Below are positions 1-10,110 of a stretch of 31,121 nt of DNA, in pieces. Source of the DNA: JBGTBD01 sp041749475 (lineage in GTDB: Bacteria > Pseudomonadota > Alphaproteobacteria > Rickettsiales > UBA998); assembly GCA_041749475.1 (NCBI GenBank), contig JBGTBD010000048.1:1-31121 (forward strand). The letters are read 5' to 3'. Within the stretch, counting starts at the first letter, position 1; each line of letters opens with the position of its first letter. The notes below the pieces were generated by a model, which was not told the DNA's origin, searched no databases, and saw only the letters and a program-made list of their open reading frames with translations. The position numbers and the translations under genes were made by a program.

Positions 1-1883
<1,883 letters not shown>

Positions 1884-2322
1884 TAATTCTTACTTGAGTC
1901 GCACACGCACAGAACAAAACAGCCCCGCTGCCAACCGTGCCCTAATATCTCGCACATCCGATCGGTAACCCGTTGAGGACATGGTAATGAGAAGCAGGAG
2001 TGGTTTGCGTTGGAGAGGTCGCATTCTGTACTTTTGCAATTTAAACGATGTATTTACATCAACTCTTCGTCGTTAAATTTTTAAGACCCTTATACAAATA
2101 AGGTTATTAAAAAAGATAACTAATAAAGAATTTAAAAAATTGTAGTTATGTTCTGTCGTCGTCTGATTGTGTTCACGGATCGGCTGGATGGCCCCACCGC
2201 TAATAGCAATCTAACAGAACAAACTGCCAGAAAAACCTATTCACATGTTTCAACAGCAGCGCCTCAATTTTCTAAGAATCAGAATCCTGTGCGCGTCCTT
2301 GTTCCGGTAATCCGGTCAAGGG
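1884..2322 (-). other. Leader of the 23S rRNA transcript (no 16S, no spacer tRNA)
   Basis: This 440-nt non-coding stretch lies between the predicted rRNA promoter and the 5' end of 23S. I searched it by eye on both strands for 16S 3' sequence and for tRNA-Ile or tRNA-Ala, whose T-arm and CCA ends are usually easy to see, and found none. It contains a small perfect hairpin GATGTA-TT-TACATC (2047-2060), an imperfect hairpin around 2086-2105 and a boxA-like segment. A short ORF at 2148-2369 has no recognisable features and runs opposite to the leader. Confidence 0.6.
2236..2258 (-). promoter_or_regulatory. boxA-like antitermination site in the rRNA leader
   Basis: The minus strand reads TGCTGTTGAAACATGTGAAT here. 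This resembles the boxA region of alphaproteobacterial rRNA leaders (TGCTCTTTGACA followed by TTGTGAAT) with a few mismatches. It lies about 70 nt downstream of the predicted transcription start, where a NusB/S10-loading boxA is expected. The call rests on similarity recalled from memory. Confidence 0.4.
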
Positions 2323-2328
2323 AAGGGT

Positions 2329-2357
2329 GGTATAACCCTACTCGCCGAGAGTGTCAA
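2329..2357 (-). promoter_or_regulatory. Strong sigma-70-type promoter driving 23S rRNA
   Basis: On the minus strand there is a perfect -35 TTGACA (2357-2352), a spacer of exactly 17 bp with a GC-rich part (2351-2335), and the -10 TATACC (2334-2329). Transcription would start near 2322 and run toward the 23S gene. No other strong promoter is seen between it and 23S. It fits a dedicated rRNA promoter upstream of an unlinked 23S gene. Confidence 0.7.
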
Positions 2358-2553
2358 TCACCTTTTTGATGAAAAATTGATGGAGAATGATTTAGTGCGT
2401 AATAACCAGTGTTTCTGCGGCTGTGCTGATGTAAAAAAAGTTGCGTATCACGCGACGGAAGAGAAAAAATCACATCCCAAATACGGCTTTTTCACCGCAT
2501 GATTCTCTCTGGAAGAAAAAATAAGCCGATTTCATTCCCCTTCTCGACCCATT

Positions 2554-2582
2554 TTTGCATATCCACCATCTGGCCCTATATA
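2554..2582 (+). promoter_or_regulatory. Candidate promoter for clpS-clpA
   Basis: TTTGCA (2554-2559), a 17-bp spacer and TATATA (2577-2582) face the clpS gene about 150 bp downstream. A second TTTTTTGCATAA with TATATA (2629-2654) lies closer to the gene, but its boxes are too close together for a standard promoter. The stretch 2358-2732 holds no other feature that I can recognise. Confidence 0.35.
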
Positions 2583-2732
2583 GACAAGCCTAGAACAGGG
2601 CTGATGAAAAGCCGATAATGGGGAGTGGTTTTTTGCATAAAACTATCCTATATAAAAAATGCTGTAAGGGGCTATTTTCTTAGGAAATTAAACCTTTTCA
2701 CAACCATTCCTTAACGCATTGTTAGAGCTTTT

Positions 2733-3134
2733 ATGAGATTATCAAACTATCGAACGGATGAAGATTCCTCAAGTTGCTCGGCAAGCAAACTGGAACACCT
2801 TCCCGGGAGTACGGCGGGTGAAAAGGATGGTTCGGGAACTGAAAACGAATTGCTCGTTTTAGAACCCAAAATAAAAACCGCAAAGCCTCCTTTTTACAAA
2901 GTCGTGATGCTGAACGATGACTACACACCGATGGATTTCGTGGTGCAGGTGTTAAAGACCATCTTCCGGATGGAACACAGGCATGCCATCAATACGATGC
3001 TCGAAATTCATCAAAAGGGAGCGGCGCTCTGCGGGGTTTACACCCGTGATGTAGCCGAGACCAAGATAGAGATGGTGGTAGCAAGCGCCCGGCAGAACGA
3101 TTTCCCGCTCCAATGTACGATGGAACAGGACTAG
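2733..3134 (+). CDS. clpS: ATP-dependent Clp protease adaptor ClpS
   Basis: ClpS binds N-degron substrates (bulky hydrophobic N-terminal residues) and delivers them to ClpA in the ClpAP protease. The 133-residue product has the family core from about residue 50: KPPFYKVVMLNDDYTPMDFV (the NDD at 61-63 lines the N-degron pocket), then HQKGAALCGVYTRDVAETK and the C-terminal PLQCTMEQD. The first 50 residues are polar, probably disordered, and longer than in typical family members of about 105-115 residues; the flexible ClpS N-terminus is the part that enters the ClpA pore. No good ribosome-binding site precedes this ATG, so the start is not certain. The stop lies 15 nt before clpA, so the two are probably co-transcribed. 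Confidence 0.95.
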   Translation: MRLSNYRTDEDSSSCSASKLEHLPGSTAGEKDGSGTENELLVLEPKIKTAKPPFYKVVMLNDDYTPMDFVVQVLKTIFRMEHRHAINTMLEIHQKGAALCGVYTRDVAETKIEMVVASARQNDFPLQCTMEQD

Positions 3135-3149
3135 GAAGGGGTTAGACCA

Positions 3150-5498
3150 ATGTTGTCAAAGAATCTTGAAGCCACGCTGCACCGCGCTCTGGCGATCGCC
3201 AAGGTAAACCGTCACGAATTCGCGACTTTGGAGCATCTGCTCTATGCGCTTTCCGATGACCCGGATGCCTCCACCGTCCTCCGTGGCTGCGGCGTTGACC
3301 TCGCCACCCTGAAACGCTCGGTAAGTGAGTTTCTGGAGAATGACCTCGCTTCCCTCGTCGTTGATAAGCTCGATGAATCCAAGCCCACCGCAGGCTTCCA
3401 GCGCGTCGTCCACCGCGCGGCGATTCACGTGCAGTCCGCTGGAAAACATGAAGTAACGGGCGCAAATGTCCTCGTCGCCCTCTTTTCCGAAAAAGAATCC
3501 CATGCCGTCTATATCCTGCAGGAGCAGGACATCTCGCGGCTCGACGTGGTGAATTACATCTCCCACGGCATCGTCAAATACAACGATTTCCTCCGCATCG
3601 GCGGCTCCACCGAACTCACCCCGCGTGAGGACAAGGATCACGGTGACGAGAATGAGCGTATCCATTATTCCTCGAACAGTGGAAGCCGCGAGAAGGACAA
3701 TCAGAATCAACAGGCTCTGGCCCAGTATTGCCAGAATTTGAACGCCAAGGCCGAATCCGGCAAGACCGATATATTGGTGGGGCGTGAGGAAGAGATCGAA
3801 CGCACGATCCAGATCCTCTGTCGCCGTTCCAAGAACAACCCGCTCTTCGTCGGGGAAGCCGGCGTCGGCAAAACCGCTATCGCTGAGGGTCTGGCACTCC
3901 GCATCGTCCGTAAAGAAGTGCCTGCCGTGCTCAAGAACGCCGTCATCTTCTCGCTCGACATGGGCGCACTGCTCGCCGGAACCCGCTATCGCGGTGATTT
4001 TGAGGAACGCATGAAGGCCGTCATCAAGGAAGTCGAGAAAATGCCGGGCGCCGTGCTCTTCATTGACGAGATCCACACCATCATCGGCGCTGGCTCTACA
4101 TCAGGCGGCGCACTCGATGCCTGTAACCTCCTGAAACCGGCCCTTGCCCGCGGCATGTTCCGCTGCATGGGGTCAACCACCTTCAAGGAATACAAGAACC
4201 ACATCGAGAAAGACCGCGCCCTCGCGCGCCGTTTCCAGAAGATCGACGTGGCGGAACCCGATGTCGAGACCACGATTAAGATCCTCCGTGGCCTGAAGCC
4301 ATACTACGAAGAACATCACAAAGTGCGCTACACCCCGTCGGCCATCAAAGCCGCAGCGGAACTGGCGGCGCGCTATATCCACGACCGTAAATTGCCCGAT
4401 AAGGCGATTGATTTGCTGGACGAAGCCGGTGCTGCGCAGATGCTCCTGCCCGAGAACCGTCGCAAGAAAACCATCACCCAAAAAGAGGTCGAGGAAATCG
4501 TGGCAAAAGTCGCCCGCATGCCGGCCAAATCCATCTCGCTGGATGCCGCGAAGCAATTGAAAAGCCTAGATTCCAACCTGAAACTGGTCGTCTTCGGTCA
4601 GGATGAGGCCATTGAACAGGTCTCCGCCGCGATCAAGATGTCCCGCGCGGGTTTGCGTGAAGAAGAAAAGCCGATGGGTAATTACCTCTTCACCGGTCCC
4701 ACCGGGGTAGGAAAGACCGAAGTCGCCAACCAGCTCGCCAAATTGATGGGCATGGAACTCCTGCGCTTCGATATGTCCGAATACATGGAAAAACACTCGG
4801 TCGCGAGCCTGATCGGTGCACCTCCAGGCTATGTCGGCCATGAAGAAGGCGGCAAATTGACGGATGCCGTTAGCAAGACGCCCTACGCGGTCGTTCTCCT
4901 CGACGAGATCGAGAAAGCCCATCCCGACGTCTATAACATCCTGTTGCAAGTGATGGATTACGGTAAACTGACCGACCATACCGGCCGCCAGATCGACTTC
5001 CGTAACACCATCCTGATCATGACCAGCAATGCGGGCGCATCCGACATGGAGCGCGCTCCCATCGGCTTCAACCGCGAATCCCGGACGGGTGAGGACAAGG
5101 ACGCGCTGAAACGCCTCTTCTCCCCGGAATTTAGGAACCGTCTCGACGCGGTGATTCCCTTCTCCCATCTCTCGACGGAAGTCGTGGCGCATGTGGTCGA
5201 TAAATTCATCTACAAGCTCGAAGCGCAATTGGCGGATCGTAACGTCACCATCGAACTCGATGCAGCGGCGCGTGGCTGGCTGGTGGAGCATGGGTATGAC
5301 AAATCCAACGGCGCACGCCCCCTCGCCCGCCTCATCTCCGAGAAGATCAAGAAGCCTTTAGCGGACGAAGTTCTCTTTGGCAAACTAGCCAAGGGCGGTA
5401 CGGTGCGCGTTGTGGTGAAGTCGGGCGAATTATCCTTCTCCATCAAGGCACAGAAGCATAGCCGTAATATTCGTGAGGAGGAAGAAGAACTGGTATAA
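3150..5498 (+). CDS. clpA: ATP-dependent Clp protease ATP-binding subunit ClpA
   Basis: ClpA is the hexameric AAA+ unfoldase that feeds substrates into ClpP. At 782 residues it matches the usual ClpA length. The N-terminal Clp_N repeats (about 1-145) are followed by AAA+ module 1 with Walker A GEAGVGKT (about 235-242) and Walker B VLFIDEIH (about 302-309), then module 2 with Walker A GPTGVGKT (about 516-523) and Walker B VVLLDEIEKAHPD. The pore-loop motif GAPPGYVGHEEGG is present. The middle domain is short, as in ClpA and unlike ClpB. The C-terminus ends in an acidic run (EEEEELV). A GAAGGGG ribosome-binding site lies in the 15-nt gap after clpS, which fits translation from a shared message. 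Confidence 0.97.
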   Translation: MLSKNLEATLHRALAIAKVNRHEFATLEHLLYALSDDPDASTVLRGCGVDLATLKRSVSEFLENDLASLVVDKLDESKPTAGFQRVVHRAAIHVQSAGKHEVTGANVLVALFSEKESHAVYILQEQDISRLDVVNYISHGIVKYNDFLRIGGSTELTPREDKDHGDENERIHYSSNSGSREKDNQNQQALAQYCQNLNAKAESGKTDILVGREEEIERTIQILCRRSKNNPLFVGEAGVGKTAIAEGLALRIVRKEVPAVLKNAVIFSLDMGALLAGTRYRGDFEERMKAVIKEVEKMPGAVLFIDEIHTIIGAGSTSGGALDACNLLKPALARGMFRCMGSTTFKEYKNHIEKDRALARRFQKIDVAEPDVETTIKILRGLKPYYEEHHKVRYTPSAIKAAAELAARYIHDRKLPDKAIDLLDEAGAAQMLLPENRRKKTITQKEVEEIVAKVARMPAKSISLDAAKQLKSLDSNLKLVVFGQDEAIEQVSAAIKMSRAGLREEEKPMGNYLFTGPTGVGKTEVANQLAKLMGMELLRFDMSEYMEKHSVASLIGAPPGYVGHEEGGKLTDAVSKTPYAVVLLDEIEKAHPDVYNILLQVMDYGKLTDHTGRQIDFRNTILIMTSNAGASDMERAPIGFNRESRTGEDKDALKRLFSPEFRNRLDAVIPFSHLSTEVVAHVVDKFIYKLEAQLADRNVTIELDAAARGWLVEHGYDKSNGARPLARLISEKIKKPLADEVLFGKLAKGGTVRVVVKSGELSFSIKAQKHSRNIREEEEELV

Positions 5499-5637
5499 CA
5501 ACCTTTTTTCCTCTCCTTTCGCATAAAATAATGTATATCATGCAGTTAGTGCTTGTTTTAAACACAATATCCGGCTAGAAAAAAGTTAAATTTCAAGTCA
5601 AAAGACATGAAAACTTAACATTAATTAAATAAACGAA

Positions 5638-6405
5638 ATGATATACTCAACATATATTATGCGAATTACAGCCCGTTCATTGCTCACCCCCCTCCTGCTC
5701 AGTGCGAGTTTGCTGGCCTCTATTCCGGCGCTCAGTCAGCAGGTCCTGCATTTCTCGACCGGCACAGGGTTCTTCGTCAGCCGTAACGGCCATATCGTCA
5801 CCAACGCCCACGTCCTGCAGCAATGCAGCAACGTCTATATCCGGGAATCCGGGCAGAAGCCCGTGGCCGCCCGCATCATCCATCAGGACGATGCGCTTGA
5901 TCTCGCCATCGTGCAATCCAGCGTCAAACCCAGCCGCGTCGGCTCGCTCCGCCATCAGGACACCAGCGTCCAGCCCGGCGAGAAGGTGACCGTCATCGGC
6001 TACCCGCAGGAACACAGCAAATCCGGCACACTCTACGCCATCCACTCCACCGTCAAGGCCCTCAAAGGCCCAATGGGGGAGGATCGCTGGTTGCAGTTCG
6101 ACGATTCCGCCCAGCAAGGCAATAGCGGCGGCCCGCTGCTCGATAGCGCCGGGAACGTCGTCGGCGTCATCACCGGCAAGGCGACCGTCTATCGCCGCAA
6201 CGAACTCGCTGCCCGTGAGGAGGAAGTTTCCCATTCGGACGTGGCCATCAACTTACCCATCCTCAAAAGCTATCTCCAGCAGCATGGCGTCTATTTCCAG
6301 ACGCGTGATTCTCTGCTCAAAATCTCCGATTACCTCGTCCAGCGCGAAGGGCAACAATTCGTCGTCCAGGTCATGTGCCAACAGACCACCCTCGCCCAAC
6401 GCTGA
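5638..6405 (+). CDS. Secreted trypsin-like serine protease
   Basis: The 255-residue protein starts with a signal peptide (hydrophobic LLTPLLLSASLLA, probable cleavage near ALS-QQ at 31-34), so it is predicted to be periplasmic or secreted. It has a complete S1/S1C-type catalytic triad: His58 in VTNAHV, Asp88 in DALDLAIV and Ser163 in GNSGGPLL. The protease domain covers about 40-215. There is no PDZ domain, unlike DegP/HtrA, and only a short C-terminal tail of about 40 residues. Two in-frame starts are possible, 5638 and 5659 (Met8, which gives the more typical signal peptide); neither has a clear ribosome-binding site. It is downstream of clpA but separated by 139 AT-rich bases, so it is probably its own unit. 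Its substrate is unknown. Confidence 0.85.
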   Translation: MIYSTYIMRITARSLLTPLLLSASLLASIPALSQQVLHFSTGTGFFVSRNGHIVTNAHVLQQCSNVYIRESGQKPVAARIIHQDDALDLAIVQSSVKPSRVGSLRHQDTSVQPGEKVTVIGYPQEHSKSGTLYAIHSTVKALKGPMGEDRWLQFDDSAQQGNSGGPLLDSAGNVVGVITGKATVYRRNELAAREEEVSHSDVAINLPILKSYLQQHGVYFQTRDSLLKISDYLVQREGQQFVVQVMCQQTTLAQR

Positions 6406-6440
6406 TTTTTTTTCGTACTTCCCAATTTCGCTACGTTTCT

Positions 6441-6590
6441 AGCCTTTCCTCCCCCTGCGAGGGGGGAGGATGGATTTCCTTTGGCTCACAGCGTGAGCCC
6501 TAGGAATTCCCGGTGGGGGTGAAAAGCGGCAATGAGCTTTCTTCAAGAGCGTCACCCCCTCCTAGCCTCGCCCCTCAGGGGGGGGAGGAA
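6441..6590. repeat. Compound palindromic element between convergent genes
   Basis: Four paired segments occupy 150 bp. TCCTCCCCC with GGGGGGAGGA forms 6447-6470. GGCTCAC-AGC-GTGAGCC forms 6483-6499. GGGGGTGA (6515-6522) pairs with TCACCCCC (6552-6559). A second C-run/G-run hairpin lies at about 6566-6588. The outer hairpins share the lead-in CTAGCCT and the tail GGGGAGGA. It sits between the protease (+) and motB (-), so it may terminate both. The layout looks like a dispersed extragenic palindromic repeat, but only one copy is in the window. Confidence 0.6.
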
Positions 6591-6688
6591 TAAGCATAGG
6601 GGGCCTAACTAAATGTCGGATATTCACACCACATAACCGTGGGGCTGAGATTCAAGCTCGGGAGATCCAAACCCTCTCTCGGGACGCG

Positions 6689-7831
6689 CTACTGCGCTGC
6701 AGGAGCGGGCTTAGCTGGGGCAGGCGCAGGAACCACAGGATTCCGCTTGGGAGGCGCCTTGCCCGTGCCTAAATCATCATCCCCCGGCCCAAGCGTGCCT
6801 TGCAGCGCATCCACCGGCAATTGCGGCAGCGTTTTCGGCGGGGCGGACTGCAGGCGCAGATTGCGTATCTTGTCGAGCGTCTTCGGCCCACCGCCGGTGT
6901 AATTCCCGCCTGAGGAGCCCCCCTCCTCGCGTGAGATACTGTCCGCCGAAGGGACGGAAAGCAGCGAACGCGGTGCTGGCATACTGTCGAGTGGTATCTC
7001 CAAGTGCGATCCGCGCAGCAATATTACGCTGATGCGGCGATTCTTGGGATTTTTTGGTTCATCCGGCAATAATAATTCTTCTGCAGCGCGACCTACCACT
7101 TTCACCACCCGCTCCACATCCATCCCGTTACGCAGGAAATAGCGGCGCGCGGCATTGGCCCGGTCGGCGGAAAGCTCCCAATTGGTATATTGCGGCGAAC
7201 TGGCGGGGACGACGTCCGTATGCCCCGTCACCGAGATATGATTCGGCAGTTGCTCAATGAACGGAACCATTTTGGCGAGCAGTCGCTGCCCGAATTCCGT
7301 CAGATTGGCGCTTCCGGGGACGAACATGGAATCCTTCCCCGAATCGATCAGCTCGATTTTCAAACCTTCAGGTGTCTGCTCGACCACGATATTATCTTTG
7401 AATTCCGTCAAGTTCGGGTCGGACTCGAAGGCCTGTTTCATGCTTACTTCGCCCTGCTCGAACAGCTTGGCGTCTTCCATCGCCTCGATTTCAGCTTCTT
7501 TAGGCGTCGTAGGCAGCGGCCCTTGCGGTGTGGAGCCGACGACGATGCCCACCGGACTGCGAATGTCTTTCTTCGTGCCGTCTTCCATCGGCGCTTCTCC
7601 GCCTTCGAACCCGATACCCATCTGGTCTTTGAGGCCGATGGTGGGCGTGAAATATTCCGCCAGGCCTTCCAGCGTCGCATCCGTAGACGTACTGAGCAAC
7701 CACAGCAGCAGGAAGAACGCCATCATCGCGGTCACGAAATCGGCATAGGCCACTTTCCACGCGCCGCCGTGATGCCCGCCTTCGACGCGGTAGATTTTCT
7801 TGATGATGATGGGTTGTTCCAGCTCGGCCAT
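6689..7831 (-). CDS. motB: Flagellar motor stator protein MotB
   Basis: MotB forms the flagellar stator ion channel with MotA and anchors it to peptidoglycan. The 380-residue protein has the plug/transmembrane start KVAYADFVTAMMAFFLLLWL, where Asp31 matches the proton-binding Asp32 of E. coli MotB. It then has a linker and an OmpA-like peptidoglycan-binding domain at about 180-275 (VTGHTDVVP, NWELSADRANAARRYF, KNRRISVILL). After that domain it carries an unusual tail of about 100 residues rich in Pro, Ala, Gly and Ser that looks disordered. It starts 8 bp after motA; an AGGA at the end of motA may serve as ribosome-binding site, which suggests coupled translation. Confidence 0.95.
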   Translation of the reverse strand: MAELEQPIIIKKIYRVEGGHHGGAWKVAYADFVTAMMAFFLLLWLLSTSTDATLEGLAEYFTPTIGLKDQMGIGFEGGEAPMEDGTKKDIRSPVGIVVGSTPQGPLPTTPKEAEIEAMEDAKLFEQGEVSMKQAFESDPNLTEFKDNIVVEQTPEGLKIELIDSGKDSMFVPGSANLTEFGQRLLAKMVPFIEQLPNHISVTGHTDVVPASSPQYTNWELSADRANAARRYFLRNGMDVERVVKVVGRAAEELLLPDEPKNPKNRRISVILLRGSHLEIPLDSMPAPRSLLSVPSADSISREEGGSSGGNYTGGGPKTLDKIRNLRLQSAPPKTLPQLPVDALQGTLGPGDDDLGTGKAPPKRNPVVPAPAPAKPAPAAQ

Positions 7832-7838
7832 ATGCTGC

Positions 7839-8705
7839 TTACTGTCCTATGACAGGTGCTGCGGAGCAGGCGGTTTCCACATCCATGAACGGCGGCTTCT
7901 CATGCCCCGGCAACGATGTCCGCGCGAACTCGACGGAAACCGCGGGCGCATTGCCTTTCAGGTGGGCGAGCAACGCGTTGCGGATACATTCGAGATAGAC
8001 GACCTTGTCGGCGTAATATTCCCCCATATACCGTCCGATAGGCGCGAAGAACGCGTATGATAACAGAACCCCGAGGAACGTCCCCACCAGCGCCGCGCCG
8101 ATGAGCCCGCCGAGGATTTCCGGCGGTTCGGTGATACTGCCCATGGTGGTGATCACCCCGAGAACCGCCGCGACGATACCGAGTGCCGGCATCGCGTCCG
8201 CCAGCGTCACCACAATATGCGAGATATGCTCACCGTGCTTCTTGTGGCTGGAGATCTCACGATCCATCAATTCTTCCAATTGGTAATAATCCTCGACCCC
8301 CATCGTCATGATACGCAGGTAATCGCAGAGGAAATCGACCGCGTGATGGTCATGGTGGAATTTCGGAAAACTGGAGAACAGCGAACTGTTATGCGGATTT
8401 TCCACATGCTGTTCCATCACCAGCGTCCCTTTGCTGCGCAGCCCTTTGAAAATGGCGTAGAGTAGCGTCAGCAGATCCACGTAATCTTTTTTCTTGTACG
8501 GCGTCCCCTTCATCACGAACTTGAGGCCGGACATGATATCCTTGAGATATTTCCCCGGCGTGCCGATGATCATCGACCCCATCGCCGCACCGACGATGAT
8601 GAGATATTCACTGGGTTGCCACAGGATCTCAAGCTTCCCGTGATGGAGTACATACCCCCCGATCACCGACCCGAATACAACGATAACCCCAATGATAAAC
8701 TTCAT
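7839..8705 (-). CDS. motA: Flagellar motor stator protein MotA
   Basis: MotA is the four-helix inner-membrane stator subunit that turns ion flow into torque on the rotor. The 288-residue length is close to the usual 285-295. N-terminal hydrophobic segments (MKFIIGVIVVFGSVIGGYVL and the segment after PSEYLIIVGAA) are followed by a large cytoplasmic region. The second hydrophobic pair carries the family signature DAMPALGIVAAVLGVITTMG and GTFLGVLLSYAFFAPIG. GGGAAGA-type purines (GGGAAGAATTATG) precede the ATG. It lies first in a two-gene unit with motB. No other flagellar genes are in the window, as is common for motAB in alphaproteobacteria. Confidence 0.96.
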   Translation of the reverse strand: MKFIIGVIVVFGSVIGGYVLHHGKLEILWQPSEYLIIVGAAMGSMIIGTPGKYLKDIMSGLKFVMKGTPYKKKDYVDLLTLLYAIFKGLRSKGTLVMEQHVENPHNSSLFSSFPKFHHDHHAVDFLCDYLRIMTMGVEDYYQLEELMDREISSHKKHGEHISHIVVTLADAMPALGIVAAVLGVITTMGSITEPPEILGGLIGAALVGTFLGVLLSYAFFAPIGRYMGEYYADKVVYLECIRNALLAHLKGNAPAVSVEFARTSLPGHEKPPFMDVETACSAAPVIGQ

Positions 8706-8789
8706 AATTCTTCCCTGTCAGACACAATTAGCGCGATGCGAAAACACGCGCACCCTACTCATGTATAACGGCGAAGAATTGAAAAAACA

Positions 8790-8817
8790 TTAAGGGCGGC
8801 ACAATGACCGCCCTTAA
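8790..8817 (-). terminator. Intrinsic terminator of the Tad-like operon
   Basis: A perfect 10-bp stem, TTAAGGGCGG with CCGCCCTTAA around an 8-base loop, is followed on the minus strand by TGTTTTTTC. It lies 25 bases after the stop of the TadG-like gene and upstream of motA, so it separates the two units. Confidence 0.85.
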
Positions 8818-8842
8818 ATGGCTGGGAATAGCATCTATTGAA

Positions 8843-10102
8843 TTATTTAGTGATACGCAGACTCACGATGGAGTTGGCGATTTTCTGGAAGGCTTGCTCT
8901 AACCCACCGAAGCACACGGTAAAGAAATGCGACGGTTTAGGATCGGAGGCACATTCACGGAAAATAGTTTTGATCTTACTATTGTTGGGCAGAGGAGCCG
9001 TGCAATCCTCAACCACAACCGTATAAAGCTCAATCCCCTCATCCTTAATTAAAGGACATAATTGCCGCTGTTTCGCATCCGCTGCATCGTCAGGTCGCAC
9101 GTTGTATTCCTTAGTCCCTCTGACCACAAACTGGTTCGCACCATCGGTAAGAATAATCATGATTTTATTGACATCGGGATTGGCGATATCCACCGGATGA
9201 TTATGGGTCGGGTCTTCATCGGGGCTAGGGTGACGAATCGGGCGCGATGAACCGGGAGGCAATGTAAATAATGCTTTGCTATTAGCATCCCCACTAAGCG
9301 AACGCCATCCCCATAAAGTGCCATGCGCAGTATTGGTGCCTCCGGCATCTTGCAGTGTATTACGAAGATTGGTGATACTGTTCAGGATGGGCTGTGTATC
9401 AGGACGCAATCCAAGAGAATTTGGGAGATTCCCTGATTCTTCCTCCCTAGAATATTGTAACTCCCCATTCACTCGGACGTCATGATTAAAGGGGATATAA
9501 GACCAATAGACGATGGATTCGGGGTTGGTGGCATTAGCGGCATTGGTAATGGTCGTCACCAATGTCTCCACCGCGAGATTAAGCGCGACAATCTTTTGAC
9601 TGGCCTGCGGATTGAAGTCACCGTTCACCGCGCCCATTGAACCCGTATGGTCAAGCACCAGAGCAATTTCCAGCTCTGTATTACCCACCCGGGTTACGTC
9701 CGAACTCAGACTCATGGGAACGTTGGTAAGACCGACAAACTGGCCAAATGCAGTTTTCTGATTAATGCGGACATCTCCGCTAACCCGCCCTTCATCGGCA
9801 TTGAAGCCAAGTTGCACACTGCCGGACGTGGTATCGAGATAGCCACCGGGAAAGTTGGCTTTATAAAATGCATCTGCCCGCGTTTGCATCCGCTCTAAAG
9901 CCCCATCGTCATCCCCCGCCACCGAAGAAGCGGCAAGTACGGCGGAATCGAGCGCTGTTTGTGCTTTTGAATAGGCCAGAAAGACGCGGCCCATATCCAC
10001 GGCAACCGCCATGGACGCAATCAGAACGGTGAGGCTCACGCCGATTAAAATAAGCACGCCACCACTTTCTTCGCGCACTGCATTAGAGAAAAATCGTTTC
10101 AT
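8843..10102 (-). CDS. TadG-like protein with TadE-type N-terminus and vWA domain
   Basis: The 419-residue protein begins like Tad pilus-assembly TadE/TadG proteins: a short basic start with Glu12 (REESGGVLILIGVSL), one transmembrane helix (about 15-37), then the Tad_Flp-type region AYSKAQTALDSAVLAAS. A von Willebrand A domain follows from about 143 to the C-terminus, with a MIDAS-like metal site LDHTGSM (Asp151, Thr153, Ser155) and ILTDGANQ later. This architecture is typical of TadG proteins in the Tad/Flp pilus locus, where they act in the envelope and may serve as adhesin-like minor components. It is last of three genes; the gap to the preceding TadE-like gene is 8 bp, and a terminator follows. 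The secretion ATPase and platform genes are not in the window. Confidence 0.85.
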   Translation of the reverse strand: MKRFFSNAVREESGGVLILIGVSLTVLIASMAVAVDMGRVFLAYSKAQTALDSAVLAASSVAGDDDGALERMQTRADAFYKANFPGGYLDTTSGSVQLGFNADEGRVSGDVRINQKTAFGQFVGLTNVPMSLSSDVTRVGNTELEIALVLDHTGSMGAVNGDFNPQASQKIVALNLAVETLVTTITNAANATNPESIVYWSYIPFNHDVRVNGELQYSREEESGNLPNSLGLRPDTQPILNSITNLRNTLQDAGGTNTAHGTLWGWRSLSGDANSKALFTLPPGSSRPIRHPSPDEDPTHNHPVDIANPDVNKIMIILTDGANQFVVRGTKEYNVRPDDAADAKQRQLCPLIKDEGIELYTVVVEDCTAPLPNNSKIKTIFRECASDPKPSHFFTVCFGGLEQAFQKIANSIVSLRITK

Positions 10103-10110
10103 GCTATATC

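Noticed and set aside
2148..2369. 73-codon ORF on the plus strand
   Set aside because: It has no ribosome-binding site or recognisable motif and it overlaps the predicted rRNA promoter and leader.
1884..2732. Possible 16S 3' end or spacer tRNA-Ile/tRNA-Ala
   Set aside because: No acceptor/T-arm pair, no CCA end and no 16S anti-Shine-Dalgarno sequence was found on either strand.
3156..4076. 306-codon ORF on the minus strand inside clpA
   Set aside because: It is the mirror of the conserved ClpA coding frame; ClpA motifs are intact on the plus strand.
8706..8790. Sigma-28-like promoter (GCCGTTAT) upstream of motA
   Set aside because: The matching TAAA box at 15 bp is absent, so the resemblance is probably chance.
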